DNA of 24,059 nucleotides from Sulfurovum sp. (GTDB lineage Bacteria > Campylobacterota > Campylobacteria > Campylobacterales > Sulfurovaceae): the NCBI GenBank assembly GCA_027038155.1, contig JALVXW010000326.1, positions 1 to 24,059 on the forward strand, given 5' to 3'. Of this stretch, positions 6,210 through 14,189 are shown piece after piece; the stretch's first letter is position 1, and every line of letters starts with the position of its first letter. The translations under genes were made by a program, and so were the position numbers. The notes below the pieces were generated by a model that saw only the letters and a list, made by a program, of their open reading frames with translations, did not search any database and was not told the DNA's origin.

Positions 6210-7199
6210 TTATTCATTTTTTGCTAAAAGTGCCTCAATAGAGGTGTTGACATCTGATTCAACATATGAGATGGCTTGAAATATTGCATTTTTAATCGCC
6301 TTTGGGCTTGATGCACCATGGGAAATAATGGCACAACCTTTGAGTCCAAGAAGAGGTGCTCCACCATACTCATCTTTATCTACCTGTTTTTTCATATTGC
6401 CAAAGACTTTCTTTTTCATCATCAATGCACCAATTTTCGCTGGCAAAGATTTACGAATATGCTGCTTCATCAAGTCAAAAACTGTAGAGACAACCCCTTC
6501 AGAGGTTTTAAGCAAGATATTTCCTGTAAATCCATCACAAACAACAACATTTACCTTACCATTAAAAATATCTTTCCCTTCAACATTGCCAACAAAACCC
6601 TCTAGTGCTTTGAGTAGCGGGAAGGTTGCTTTGGTAAGCTCATTTCCTTTAGAGTCCTCACTACCATTGGCAAGAAGTCCAACTTTAGGATTTTTAATAT
6701 TTAATATTTTTTCAGCATATGCTTCACCCATAGCACCAAATTGAAAAAGGTTTTCAGGCTTACAATCTGTGACAGACCCTACATCAAGTACCAATGTTTT
6801 ATCTTTTGTAATACTTGGCATCAGGGTTGCAAGTGCTGGTTTTTTAATCCCGGGTATTCTACCCATACGCAGTGTAGCAGAGGTCATTGTTGCCCCTGAA
6901 TGTCCAGCAGACAATACTGCATCAGCTCTACCTTCACGTACCAACTCTACTGCTCTATAGATAGAAGAGTCTTTACGTTTGAGGGCATCTGTTGCGGCAT
7001 CTGCCATAGCAATCACATCTAAAGCTTGTTCAAATTCAACTTTATCTATATAGTATTGTGGAAGAAATTCTAGAATTTTTTCTTTATCACCTACAAGTAT
7101 AGGCAAGAATTTTGTTTCGTCCAGTGCTTGAATAACACCATCTATAATAGGCTCAGGACCAAAGTCCCCACCCATTGCGTCAATTGCAATGCGTATCAT
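6210..7199 (-). CDS. plsX: Phosphate acyltransferase PlsX
   Basis: A 329-residue protein that converts acyl-ACP to acyl-phosphate for phospholipid synthesis on the membrane. Typical motifs are IRIAIDAMGGDFGP at the start, VLSAGHSGATM, LVLDVGSVTDCKPENL, VCDGFTGNILLKTSEG and DEYGGAPLLGLKG. I chose ATG at 7199; a TTG one codon upstream (7202) is possible. The start lies 3-6 bases after the rpmF stop, so the genes are tightly coupled. VGSVTDCKPE is the usual metal/phosphate loop, with Val-Thr where many homologues have Ala-Asn. Confidence 0.95.
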   Translation of the reverse strand: MIRIAIDAMGGDFGPEPIIDGVIQALDETKFLPILVGDKEKILEFLPQYYIDKVEFEQALDVIAMADAATDALKRKDSSIYRAVELVREGRADAVLSAGHSGATMTSATLRMGRIPGIKKPALATLMPSITKDKTLVLDVGSVTDCKPENLFQFGAMGEAYAEKILNIKNPKVGLLANGSEDSKGNELTKATFPLLKALEGFVGNVEGKDIFNGKVNVVVCDGFTGNILLKTSEGVVSTVFDLMKQHIRKSLPAKIGALMMKKKVFGNMKKQVDKDEYGGAPLLGLKGCAIISHGASSPKAIKNAIFQAISYVESDVNTSIEALLAKNE

Positions 7200-7202
7200 C
7201 AA

Positions 7203-7364
7203 TTACGCTTTAGTTGTTTTGTACTCACCAGTAGTCATATTCATATGGTGAGGCATTCTCCATGTTCCATCTGCATCTTTTACAGGCATTGGTAGTGTCA
7301 ATTTGTAATGTGTTCTTCTTTTTGCTGCTCTTGTGTGACTCACACGTCTCTTAGGTACTGCCAT
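7203..7364 (-). CDS. rpmF: 50S ribosomal protein L32
   Basis: A 53-codon gene. The start MAVPKRRVSHTRAAKRRTHY is the conserved L32 opening (MAVPKR..S..R...RR.H), and KLTLPMPVKDADG follows. It is highly basic. It lacks the two zinc-binding CxxC pairs of some L32 proteins, so it is the zinc-free form. It sits between the DUF177 gene (11-bp gap) and plsX, the conserved arrangement linking ribosome and lipid synthesis. Confidence 0.95.
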   Translation of the reverse strand: MAVPKRRVSHTRAAKRRTHYKLTLPMPVKDADGTWRMPHHMNMTTGEYKTTKA

Positions 7365-7375
7365 TTTAAATCCTT

Positions 7376-7750
7376 TTAATATTCAATTTCCAAAGTCTCA
7401 TCACTATTGTTACAATTTGTACAATAATTATAGGTACTTTTAAAGGTATTAATTTCGCTCTGTAGTATGTACAAAATATCAATTTTGCCATCTAAAAACT
7501 CAATTATATCCAAATCATCTTTATCTTCAGATACCAAATCACTTAGTTTCAGCTTCAACTCTGTATCAATGTTAGAGTAAAAACCCTTACCGCATCTATC
7601 ACACAAGAGTTCAAGAGAACCACTAAGTTTTGCATCTAAGGCGACCTGATGATAACCGCTTTTTTGTAACGTTCCTACAAGATTTAAACCCTCTGAAGAG
7701 AGTTCAATGGGTTTCGCTGTTAAACCAACCTTCTCAAATAGAATTTCCAT
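7376..7750 (-). CDS. DUF177 (YceD-like) protein
   Basis: A 124-residue protein in the position of E. coli yceD, directly upstream of rpmF. It has one CxxC pair in ELLCDRCGKGFYS and another near the end in YNYCTNCNNS, which could hold a metal. The middle is acidic (LSDLVSEDKDDLDIIEF). DUF177 members are implicated in 23S rRNA/ribosome accumulation in plants and bacteria; the precise role here is unknown. It lies 11 bp after ndk and 11 bp before rpmF, so it is clearly in one operon. Confidence 0.85.
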   Translation of the reverse strand: MEILFEKVGLTAKPIELSSEGLNLVGTLQKSGYHQVALDAKLSGSLELLCDRCGKGFYSNIDTELKLKLSDLVSEDKDDLDIIEFLDGKIDILYILQSEINTFKSTYNYCTNCNNSDETLEIEY

Positions 7751-7761
7751 AAGAGAAAATA

Positions 7762-8175
7762 CTAGTTGATTTCTCTTTGTGCAAAAAAGAAATTGATTTC
7801 ATTGATTGCATTTTCAATAGAGTCAGAACCATGTACTGCATTGGCATCAATACTCTCGGCAAAATCAGCTCTGATTGTACCAGCCTCTGCTTCTGCTGGA
7901 TTGGTAGCACCCATCAGTTCTCTATTTTTAGCCATTGCATTTTCACCCTCAAGCACAGTTACTACAACTGGTCCTGAGATCATAAATGCTACAAGGTCTT
8001 TAAAGAAAGGTCTTTGGGCATGAATTGCATAAAATGCTTCAGCATCTGCTTGTGAAAGTTGAATTTTTTTCGTTGCCGCAATTCTAAGCCCTGCTGCCTC
8101 AAATCTAGCCAAAATTTGACCTACAACATTTTTTGCTACTGCATCTGGTTTGATAATTGATAGTGTTTGTTCCAT
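7762..8175 (-). CDS. ndk: Nucleoside diphosphate kinase
   Basis: A 137-residue enzyme that equilibrates NTP and NDP pools through a phospho-histidine. The active-site region reads IDANAVHGSDSIENA (catalytic His in VHGSD), and the start MEQTLSIIKPDAVAKN is typical. I chose ATG 8175 because AGGAA precedes it by 6 bases and the family begins here; an in-frame ATG ten codons earlier (8205) would add an untypical extension. A good promoter lies upstream at about 8235. First gene of the ndk-DUF177-rpmF-plsX-fabH run. Confidence 0.96.
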   Translation of the reverse strand: MEQTLSIIKPDAVAKNVVGQILARFEAAGLRIAATKKIQLSQADAEAFYAIHAQRPFFKDLVAFMISGPVVVTVLEGENAMAKNRELMGATNPAEAEAGTIRADFAESIDANAVHGSDSIENAINEINFFFAQREIN

Positions 8176-8232
8176 AGTTTTTCCTGAACGATTATTTACT
8201 TCCAAATCTATTGAGAGGAGAGTATTCGGGCG

Positions 8233-8242
8233 GAATTATAGC
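8233..8242 (-). promoter_or_regulatory. Promoter of the ndk-DUF177-rpmF-plsX-fabH operon
   Basis: On the minus strand, TTTTAGCTATAATTCCG contains a perfect TATAAT (8240-8235) preceded by TAGC, in the T-rich context of Campylobacterota housekeeping promoters. It lies about 60 bp ahead of the ndk ATG. No strong -35 is seen, as expected for this group. Confidence 0.65.
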
Positions 8243-8283
8243 TAAAATGATTTTAAATTGAGTTTAAATTTATTAAGAGGTTT

Positions 8284-8314
8284 TTTCAAAAAGAAACTTA
8301 CCAAGAGGTAAGCT
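8284..8314 (-). terminator. Rho-independent terminator of the ferredoxin gene
   Basis: On the minus strand, after the ferredoxin stop, CTTACC, loop TCTT, GGTAAG is followed by TTTCTTTTT. The stem is only 6 bp, but the U-rich tail and the position between the ferredoxin gene and the ndk promoter support it. Confidence 0.6.
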
Positions 8315-8331
8315 TCAAGAAGTACTAAAAA

Positions 8332-8694
8332 TTAGTCTTCTACTACAGGTGTTCTGTTTGTTCTGTCTTCCATAGAAATATCTTCTCTAAAAGGCATTTC
8401 TGCATCTGCATCATCAATACCATACCCTTTTCCATCAAGGTAATTATCACCTGCAAAATGCTCTTTATACTCAGCGGTAAAAGGCATATCCCATGTAATA
8501 CAACCCTCTGTTGGACACGCTTCTGCACATGCTGGAGAATCAAAGTGATCTACACACTCAACACACTTATCAGGATATACATAGTAGCACTCCTCACCTG
8601 TTGGATTATCATCCTCATCTACAATTGCCTCTACTGGACATTCATCAATACAAGCCGCACAGTTGATACAAGTATCACCAATAATTACTGCCAT
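8332..8694 (-). CDS. fdxA: 2[4Fe-4S] ferredoxin, Allochromatium-type, with acidic C-terminal extension
   Basis: A 120-residue electron carrier. Cluster 1 ligands are C9, C12, C15 and C19 (CINCAACIDECP). Cluster 2 ligands are C44, C47, C56 and C60, with the eight-residue insertion CVECVDHFDSPACAEACP typical of Allochromatium-type ferredoxins. Residues about 70-120 form an acidic extension (DDADAEMP, EDISMEDR) longer than in many relatives. Two further cysteines, C36 and C65, are not classical ligands. The symbol is given because the gene stands next to ndk, as I recall for fdxA in Campylobacter. It has its own promoter and terminator. Confidence 0.85.
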   Translation of the reverse strand: MAVIIGDTCINCAACIDECPVEAIVDEDDNPTGEECYYVYPDKCVECVDHFDSPACAEACPTEGCITWDMPFTAEYKEHFAGDNYLDGKGYGIDDADAEMPFREDISMEDRTNRTPVVED

Positions 8695-8720
8695 TTTTGT
8701 TCCTTTATATTAATATACAC

Positions 8721-8730
8721 AAACTATAGC
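8721..8730 (-). promoter_or_regulatory. Promoter of the ferredoxin gene
   Basis: Reading leftwards, TTTAGCTATAGTTTG contains TATAGT (8728-8723) with the same TAGC lead-in as the ndk promoter. It lies about 29 bp before the ATG and ahead of AAAGGA. Confidence 0.55.
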
Positions 8731-8771
8731 TAAAGATTTTTAAAAAATACTTTAAAAACTCAAAAATAAAT

Positions 8772-8801
8772 GTATAAAAAAGCAGTATGTGCTTTTTACA
8801 C
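8772..8801. terminator. Terminator hairpin after metK
   Basis: AAAAAGCA (8777-8784), loop GTATG, TGCTTTTT (8790-8797), extended by further A-T pairs. On the minus strand the hairpin ends in a run of T and sits just past the metK stop. The symmetry would also allow function on the other strand. Confidence 0.7.
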
Positions 8802-8814
8802 AATCAGAGCTCTC

Positions 8815-9972
8815 TTAAAGTCCCAAATAACTTCTAATCTCTTCTACTCTTGGGGTTTTTTCCCAACTAAAATCTTCATCTTCTCGACCAAAATGTCCAT
8901 AGGCTGCTGTTTTTCTATAAATAGGTCTAAGGAGGTCTAACTCTTTCATAATACCTTTAGGTGTAAGATCAAAAAGTGACACTACACACTCAGTAATTTT
9001 TGCTTCATCTACATTGGCAGTGCCGTGTGTATCAACATAAATAGAGACTGGTTTTGCCACACCAATCGCATATGCTATCTGTAGTGTTGCTCTCTCACAA
9101 GCACCTGAAGCTACTAGGTTTTTAGCCACATATCTGGCTGCATACGCTGCACTTCTATCAACTTTTGTAGGATCTTTACCCGAAAATGCTCCCCCTCCAT
9201 GAGGACAAGAACCACCATAGGTATCCACAATAATCTTTCTTCCGGTTAGTCCTGCATCACCTTGTGGACCACCAATAACAAAACGCCCTGTTGGATTGAT
9301 GTGATAGGTAATATCATCATGCATAAGTTCAGCTGGTATCACTGCCTTAATGACCTCTTCAAGTACAGCTTTTTGTACTTGCTCTAAGCTTACATTCTCG
9401 TGGTGTTGTGTTGAGACAACAATGGTATCAATAGCTACAGGCTTACCGTCTACATACTTCACAGAGACTTGAGCCTTACCATCTGGACGTAAAAATGGTA
9501 CTGTTCCATTTTTACGCACTTGGGCAAGTTTGGCAGTAATTTTATGTGCCAAAGAGATAGGCAAAGGCATCAGTTCTGGTGTCTCTTTACAGGCATATCC
9601 AAACATAAGCCCTTGGTCACCTGCACCAATCTCACCATCTTTTTGATCTACCCCTTGGTTAATATCTGGGCTCTGCTCACCTATACCATTAAGTACACCT
9701 GCACTACGATAATCAAAACCATACATTGCATCGGTATAGCCTATCTCTTTGATTACCTCTCTGGCAATCTCTTGCATCGGTGCGTACGCGGTTGTTTTTA
9801 ATTCTCCTGCAATAACACAAAAACCATTGCTCACTAACGTCTCACAAGCCACTCTTGCCTGAGGATCTCTTTGGATAATATAATCCAATATCGCATCTGA
9901 GATCTGATCAGCCATTTTATCAGGATGACCTTCGGTTACTGATTCACTTGTAAAAATGTATTGGTTAACCAT
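8815..9972 (-). CDS. metK: S-adenosylmethionine synthetase
   Basis: A 385-residue enzyme that makes SAM from methionine and ATP. Signature motifs are FTSESVTEGHPDKMADQISD (ATP-binding start, with His and Asp), GAGDQGLMFGYA, GRFVIGGPQGDAGLTGRK and GGGAFSGKDPTKVDRSAAY. The length is normal. AAGGAT precedes the ATG. No SAM riboswitch is visible: the 140-bp gap to dxs holds a REPIN-like pair, an AT-rich hairpin and a small dyad (GTTCACTGTCACTGAAC at 9996-10012) of unknown role. It is probably transcribed alone, ending at the hairpin near 8786. Confidence 0.97.
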   Translation of the reverse strand: MVNQYIFTSESVTEGHPDKMADQISDAILDYIIQRDPQARVACETLVSNGFCVIAGELKTTAYAPMQEIAREVIKEIGYTDAMYGFDYRSAGVLNGIGEQSPDINQGVDQKDGEIGAGDQGLMFGYACKETPELMPLPISLAHKITAKLAQVRKNGTVPFLRPDGKAQVSVKYVDGKPVAIDTIVVSTQHHENVSLEQVQKAVLEEVIKAVIPAELMHDDITYHINPTGRFVIGGPQGDAGLTGRKIIVDTYGGSCPHGGGAFSGKDPTKVDRSAAYAARYVAKNLVASGACERATLQIAYAIGVAKPVSIYVDTHGTANVDEAKITECVVSLFDLTPKGIMKELDLLRPIYRKTAAYGHFGREDEDFSWEKTPRVEEIRSYLGL

Positions 9973-10012
9973 TTTTTAAATCCTTAACTTTTTTTGTTCA
10001 CTGTCACTGAAC

Positions 10013-10044
10013 TTAAAAAAATATCTTTTTAGATATTTTTTTAA
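10013..10044. terminator. AT-rich hairpin between dxs and metK, likely dxs terminator
   Basis: TTAAAAAAATATCT (10013-10026), loop TTTT, AGATATTTTTTTAA (10031-10044) form a 14-bp perfect stem. Being all A/T apart from one C-G pair, it is weak per base but long. On the minus strand it follows dxs and the REPIN-like pair. Confidence 0.5.
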
Positions 10045-10053
10045 ATCCAACTC

Positions 10054-10118
10054 GTAGGGGTAAACCTATGTGTTTACCATTTAAAATTCATAAGGCAAAC
10101 ACATAGGTCTGCCCCTAC
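10054..10118. repeat. REPIN-like inverted pair after dxs
   Basis: Left unit: GTAG, G, stem GGTAAAC, loop CTATGT, stem GTTTACC. Right unit on the minus strand: GTAG, G, GGCAGAC, loop CTATGT, GTTTGCC. The loops are identical while one stem pair changes from T-A to C-G, which supports a selected hairpin. The right-hand CTA (10115-10117) is the TAG stop of dxs. Confidence 0.75.
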
Positions 10119-11917
10119 ATTATTTTTTCTGCTAATTGTTCGGGCAGTAGCCCTAAACTCTCTTCTACCAACTTCGTATTACCATGGGTAACAAAAGCAT
10201 CATCATACTCAAAAGAGGTTAATGATATATCTTGTATCCTATTTTGACTTAAGCACTCTAAAATAGCTGAACCTACTCCACCTATTTTAACTGAATCCGA
10301 GAAGACAAACCATTTTTTATACTCTTTAGATAGTTTAACTAGCATCTTCTCATCCAATGGTTTTACAAAGCGTAAATCTAAAATAGCTACTTTGGTTTCA
10401 AGAAGCTCAGCTACCTTTTGGGCACGCCCTACACCATTACCATATCCAATAAAGAGTATCTCTTCTCCCTCTTGAAGCAAAACAGATTGACCTAATTTAT
10501 ATGCTGGACTTTCACAATCCTCTGCCAAAAAAGAACCTCTTGGATATCTAAAGGCACAAGGGTGATTGTACACTTTTGCAAATGCCATACAGAGTTTCAT
10601 GGTTGTTTCATTATAAGGAGCAAAAAGCGTCATATTTGGGATAGCTCTTAAATAAGAGATATCAAATGCTCCTTGATGTGTCTCTCCATCTTCACCAACA
10701 ATCCCTGCCCTATCGAGTGCAAATGCTACACCCAAATCCATCAATGCAATATCATGAATAACCTGATCATATCCACGTTGTAAAAAGGTAGAGTAGATGG
10801 CACAAAAAGGTTTAAACCCCTCTTTTGCCAAAGACCCCATAGAGGTGACTGCATGCTGTTCTGCAATGGCTACATCCCAAAAACGATCTGGGTATTTTTC
10901 CATTACCGCTGACATACCAGTGCCCGATGGCATCGCGGCAGTAACCCCTACAATCTTCTCATCTTCCTCTGCCATTTTTACCATCATCTCTGAAAAAATA
11001 GCTGTTGCTGTTTTGACAGTAGATTTTTTAGGTGCTTCGCCCGTTTTAAGATCAAAAGCACTCACGCCATGCCAGTGTTCTTTTGTACCTTCAGCAAATT
11101 TATACCCTTTACCCTTAGTTGTTTGTGCATGAATAATGACGGGCTCACCAAATGCTTTGGCTACTTTCATTGTCTCTATAAGTGTCTCTATATTGTGTCC
11201 ATCTACGGGACCAATATATTTGATGCCCATCTCTTCAAACAAGATACCAGGCGTAATCAGCTTAAATGACTCTTCAAAACGTTTTGCCATATAGGTAGCA
11301 CTCTGTGGAAAATGCTCCAACACCTTCTCTACTTTACCCTTAAAGTTTTGATAAAACGAGCCTGCCATCGTTTGCGAAAGGAGTTTGGAAATCGCCCCAA
11401 TAGGTTTGGCAATACTCATCTCATTGTCATTAAGAATAATTACTACTGGGTATTTTCTATCTCCTAGCTCATTTAAGGCTTCATAGACCATACCTGCTGA
11501 CATACTCCCATCACCAATCAATGCCACAGGTACACGCTCTTCACCTTTAAGAGCAATCGCTTTAGCCGCACCCACTGCTAATGAAATAGAGGTAGAGCTA
11601 TGTCCAGCAACATAATAGTCATACTTTGATTCGCTAGGCTTGGTGTAACCGCAAATACCATTAAACTGGCGTAAGGTATGAAACGTCTCCCAACGTCCAG
11701 TAAGTAGCTTATGGGCATAGGCTTGATGACTCACATCAAAAATAAAGGGGTCTTTTGCAACATCAAAGACATAATGCATCGCCACAATTAAATCCGTTGC
11801 CCCCATAGTTGAAGAGAGATGTCCACCATTTTTACTGACCGTCTCAAGTATCTTTTGTCTAATCTCCTCTGCAAGAGCATTCAGTGCATCAAGAGAGAGA
11901 TTTTTTATATCTTTCAT
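10115..11917 (-). CDS. dxs: 1-deoxy-D-xylulose-5-phosphate synthase
   Basis: A 600-residue thiamine-diphosphate enzyme that commits pyruvate and glyceraldehyde-3-phosphate to the MEP isoprenoid pathway. The thiamine-diphosphate/magnesium motif is GDGSMSAG (about 135-142) with ILNDNEMSIA (161-170). GGHLSSTMG, the transketolase-type EDGETHQGAFDISYLRAIPNM and a C-terminal regulatory domain are present. Slightly shorter than E. coli Dxs (620). The ATG overlaps the hisC stop by 4 bp (ATGA). The stop TAG comes directly after AAAATAATG and is part of the adjoining repeat. Confidence 0.96.
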   Translation of the reverse strand: MKDIKNLSLDALNALAEEIRQKILETVSKNGGHLSSTMGATDLIVAMHYVFDVAKDPFIFDVSHQAYAHKLLTGRWETFHTLRQFNGICGYTKPSESKYDYYVAGHSSTSISLAVGAAKAIALKGEERVPVALIGDGSMSAGMVYEALNELGDRKYPVVIILNDNEMSIAKPIGAISKLLSQTMAGSFYQNFKGKVEKVLEHFPQSATYMAKRFEESFKLITPGILFEEMGIKYIGPVDGHNIETLIETMKVAKAFGEPVIIHAQTTKGKGYKFAEGTKEHWHGVSAFDLKTGEAPKKSTVKTATAIFSEMMVKMAEEDEKIVGVTAAMPSGTGMSAVMEKYPDRFWDVAIAEQHAVTSMGSLAKEGFKPFCAIYSTFLQRGYDQVIHDIALMDLGVAFALDRAGIVGEDGETHQGAFDISYLRAIPNMTLFAPYNETTMKLCMAFAKVYNHPCAFRYPRGSFLAEDCESPAYKLGQSVLLQEGEEILFIGYGNGVGRAQKVAELLETKVAILDLRFVKPLDEKMLVKLSKEYKKWFVFSDSVKIGGVGSAILECLSQNRIQDISLTSFEYDDAFVTHGNTKLVEESLGLLPEQLAEKIM

Positions 11918-13011
11918 CTGTCAAGAACCTCTAAAAAGTGTCTAAAAAACATATCATTCTGCTTGGCAGTCCCCACTGTAATGCGTATGGCATTTAAGCC
12001 ATACGAGGCAAGGTTGCGTATAATCACACCACGCTTAAGTAGAGCATCAGCTATGTTTGTTGAATCCATATCATCCGTAAACAAATAGGTAATAAAATTT
12101 GTATAACTCTCAATATAGGCAAATCCATTCTCTTTGGCAAATGCTTCATAGCGTTGCAGCTGCTCTTGGTGCAAAACAATAGACTCTTCTACAAATGTTT
12201 TGTCTCTACAGGCAGCTATCGCTGCGGCAAGTGAGAGTGTAGAGATATTAAATGGTGGACGCATTTTATACAGTGCACCAATAAGCGTAGGCTGAGCAAT
12301 TCCATACCCTACACGCATACCACCCAATCCATACGCTTTAGAGAATGTTCCCAAATAGATAACATTGGAGAATTGAAGCAAATCATTAGGACCAATAGCA
12401 TATTTACTATCTTTTGCACGTGCATACTCCATATATGCCCCATCTACCACAATAAGCGTCTCCTCATCAACAGCATTGATGATTTTAAGCACTTCCTCTC
12501 TGCTGGTAGCATCACCTGTTGGATTGTTAGGTGTACAAAGATAGATAATTTTTGGCTTATACATCTGATATGCCTCTATAAACTCATCATATTTATGCTC
12601 AAAACTTGCCGTTTTGTATATCTTGGCACCCATCTGTTTCGCATAAATCTCATACATCGCAAAAGTTACTGCCGACATCAATACAGAGCTATTGTCATCC
12701 AATACTGCTCTGGAGATAAACTCCAACACCTGGTCTGAACCAGCACCAATAATAATATTTTGCTCCCCTACGGCATACTTTGAAGCCAATGCCTCTTTGA
12801 GCTCAAACATAGAGTCATCAGGATAGAGATGTGCTTTGTCTGCATTGGCTATAATCGCCTCTTTTACCACAGGGCTTGTTCCTATGGGGTTTTCATTGGA
12901 TGCCAACTTCACTACATCTTCCGAGGCTATACCAAATTCACGCACAACAAGTTCTATCGGTTTTCCTGCTTCATATATTTTAATGTTTTCAAGCACTTTA
13001 TTCAATTTCAT
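11914..13011 (-). CDS. hisC: Histidinol-phosphate aminotransferase
   Basis: A 365-residue fold-type I PLP enzyme. ASNENPIGTSP near residue 40, CTPNNPTGD at 159-167, VVDGAYMEY (D200) and the PLP lysine K225 in TFSKAYGLGGMRVGYG are all present. The family makes histidinol phosphate from imidazole acetol phosphate; placed beside pheA, it may also transaminate aromatic keto acids (inference). It overlaps dxs by 4 bp and follows pheA across a 37-bp gap filled by a heptamer array. Confidence 0.93.
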   Translation of the reverse strand: MKLNKVLENIKIYEAGKPIELVVREFGIASEDVVKLASNENPIGTSPVVKEAIIANADKAHLYPDDSMFELKEALASKYAVGEQNIIIGAGSDQVLEFISRAVLDDNSSVLMSAVTFAMYEIYAKQMGAKIYKTASFEHKYDEFIEAYQMYKPKIIYLCTPNNPTGDATSREEVLKIINAVDEETLIVVDGAYMEYARAKDSKYAIGPNDLLQFSNVIYLGTFSKAYGLGGMRVGYGIAQPTLIGALYKMRPPFNISTLSLAAAIAACRDKTFVEESIVLHQEQLQRYEAFAKENGFAYIESYTNFITYLFTDDMDSTNIADALLKRGVIIRNLASYGLNAIRITVGTAKQNDMFFRHFLEVLDR

Positions 13012-13023
13012 TTCAATTTCTAC

Positions 13024-13049
13024 TTTTTAATTTTTAATTTTTAATTTTT
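13024..13049. repeat. Heptanucleotide tandem array (TTTTTAA)
   Basis: TTTTTAA at 13024-13030, 13031-13037 and 13038-13044, followed by TTTTT. It fills the gap between the pheA stop and the hisC start, so it lies in the hisC leader (minus strand). It ends at the first base of the pheA stop codon. Confidence 0.9.
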
Positions 13050-14119
13050 CAAACATCATCAGTCTCTCGCACATAAGAGCCCAATACTTTAATTTCATTT
13101 TGCATTTTATCTAAAATTGGTTTTACATTTGCATCATCTTTGTGCCCATGAAACTCAATAAAAAAGATAGATTCACCCTCAACAATATGTGATTTAATCT
13201 TGGCCAGATTAATCCCTGCCTCTTCAAAATGATTCAAAAAATCCACCAGTGAACCAGGTCTGTTTGAGAGCCTTACAAGCAGTGAAGTCTTATCATCTCC
13301 TGAAGGTGCATTTTCAAAATCACTAATAATAAAAAACCGTGTTCTATTGTGTGTATTATCTTCCACATTGTTAAAACGTATCGGCAAATGGTAGAGTTTG
13401 GCTGCAATAGCAGGACAGAGTGCTGCTGCATGTGCATCTTGGGCAGCAAGTTTTGCCGCTTTGGCGGTGGACTCCACAGGCACCAGCTCTGCCTCATCTA
13501 ACCCCAAATCATGCAAAAATAGACGACACTGTCCAAAAGCAATATCTTTAGAGTATATCTTACCTATTTTTTTCACATCTTCACAAAGGGTAGCAAAAGC
13601 AAAATGCACATCTATCATCACTTCAGCAATAATTTTCAAATCATACTCATCTAAGCAATTAATCGTATCACTTACAATACCATTAGAGGAGTTTTCTATA
13701 GGGATTACCCCAAATTTGGCAGTACCTTTTTCTACCTCTCTAAAGACTGCTTCTATAGAGTTCATAGGCAAATAGGCCGACATCGCACCAAACTTGCTCT
13801 CTGCCGCTTGGTGGGTAAAGCTAGCCTCTGGTCCCAAAAACGCTACACCTTCAGGGAGTTCGAGATTGCGCGCAACAGCAAACATCTCCAAAAAGAGTGC
13901 ATCAATAGCACCCTCTGTCAACTTACCGTTTAATCTCTTATTACGCTTTTTAAGACGATTTAAAATAGCCTGTTCTCTCTCTGGACGATAGATAGGTGCC
14001 CCTGTTGTGTTTTTGAGTTCACCTACTTGATGTACCAGCTCCATACGTTCATTATAGAGTTCCAAAAGTGTATCATCAAGCCTGTCTATTTTACCTCTTA
14101 GTTCATCCAAAGTCATCAT
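13049..14119 (-). CDS. pheA: Bifunctional chorismate mutase / prephenate dehydratase
   Basis: A 356-residue P-protein for phenylalanine synthesis. Residues 1-90 are an AroQ chorismate mutase (LDELRGKIDRLDDTLLELYNER, VGELK, RPEREQAIL). Residues about 92-270 are prephenate dehydratase (VAFLGPEASFTHQAA, GVIPIENSSNG, and the catalytic THNRTRFFII). The C-terminal ACT domain begins at RPGSLVDFLNHF. Its usual ESRP phenylalanine-sensing motif reads KSHIV here, a visible change that may affect feedback inhibition. Two ATGs stand in tandem (14119, 14116), with AAGGG spaced for the first. Confidence 0.95.
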   Translation of the reverse strand: MMTLDELRGKIDRLDDTLLELYNERMELVHQVGELKNTTGAPIYRPEREQAILNRLKKRNKRLNGKLTEGAIDALFLEMFAVARNLELPEGVAFLGPEASFTHQAAESKFGAMSAYLPMNSIEAVFREVEKGTAKFGVIPIENSSNGIVSDTINCLDEYDLKIIAEVMIDVHFAFATLCEDVKKIGKIYSKDIAFGQCRLFLHDLGLDEAELVPVESTAKAAKLAAQDAHAAALCPAIAAKLYHLPIRFNNVEDNTHNRTRFFIISDFENAPSGDDKTSLLVRLSNRPGSLVDFLNHFEEAGINLAKIKSHIVEGESIFFIEFHGHKDDANVKPILDKMQNEIKVLGSYVRETDDV

Positions 14120-14132
14120 CTTTATCCCTTCT

Positions 14133-14188
14133 GTAGGTGGGTTTTCTAACCCACCTCATATCTTGGTGGGTTAGAAAACCCACCCTAC
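14133..14188. repeat. REPIN-like inverted pair between lysA and pheA
   Basis: Left unit: GTAG, then GTGGGTT, loop TTCT, AACCCAC(C). Right unit on the minus strand: GTAG, GGTGGGTT, loop TTCT, AACCCACC. A 9-base spacer, TCATATCTT, separates the units. It ends one base before the lysA stop codon (14190-14192). Same sequence type as 18172-18255. Confidence 0.85.
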
Positions 14189-14189
14189 A

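Noticed and set aside
6318..6744. Plus-strand frames over plsX
   Set aside because: They lie antisense to a complete, well-conserved gene and have no features of their own. The same holds for antisense frames over ndk, dxs, hisC, pheA and ruvB.
8343..8543. 66-codon frame overlapping the ferredoxin gene
   Set aside because: It is a shifted reading of the ferredoxin sequence, in which all cluster ligands are in the other frame.
9973..10114. SAM riboswitch ahead of metK
   Set aside because: The gap is explained by a REPIN-like pair, an AT-rich hairpin and a short dyad. No multi-helix SAM aptamer pattern could be built from it.
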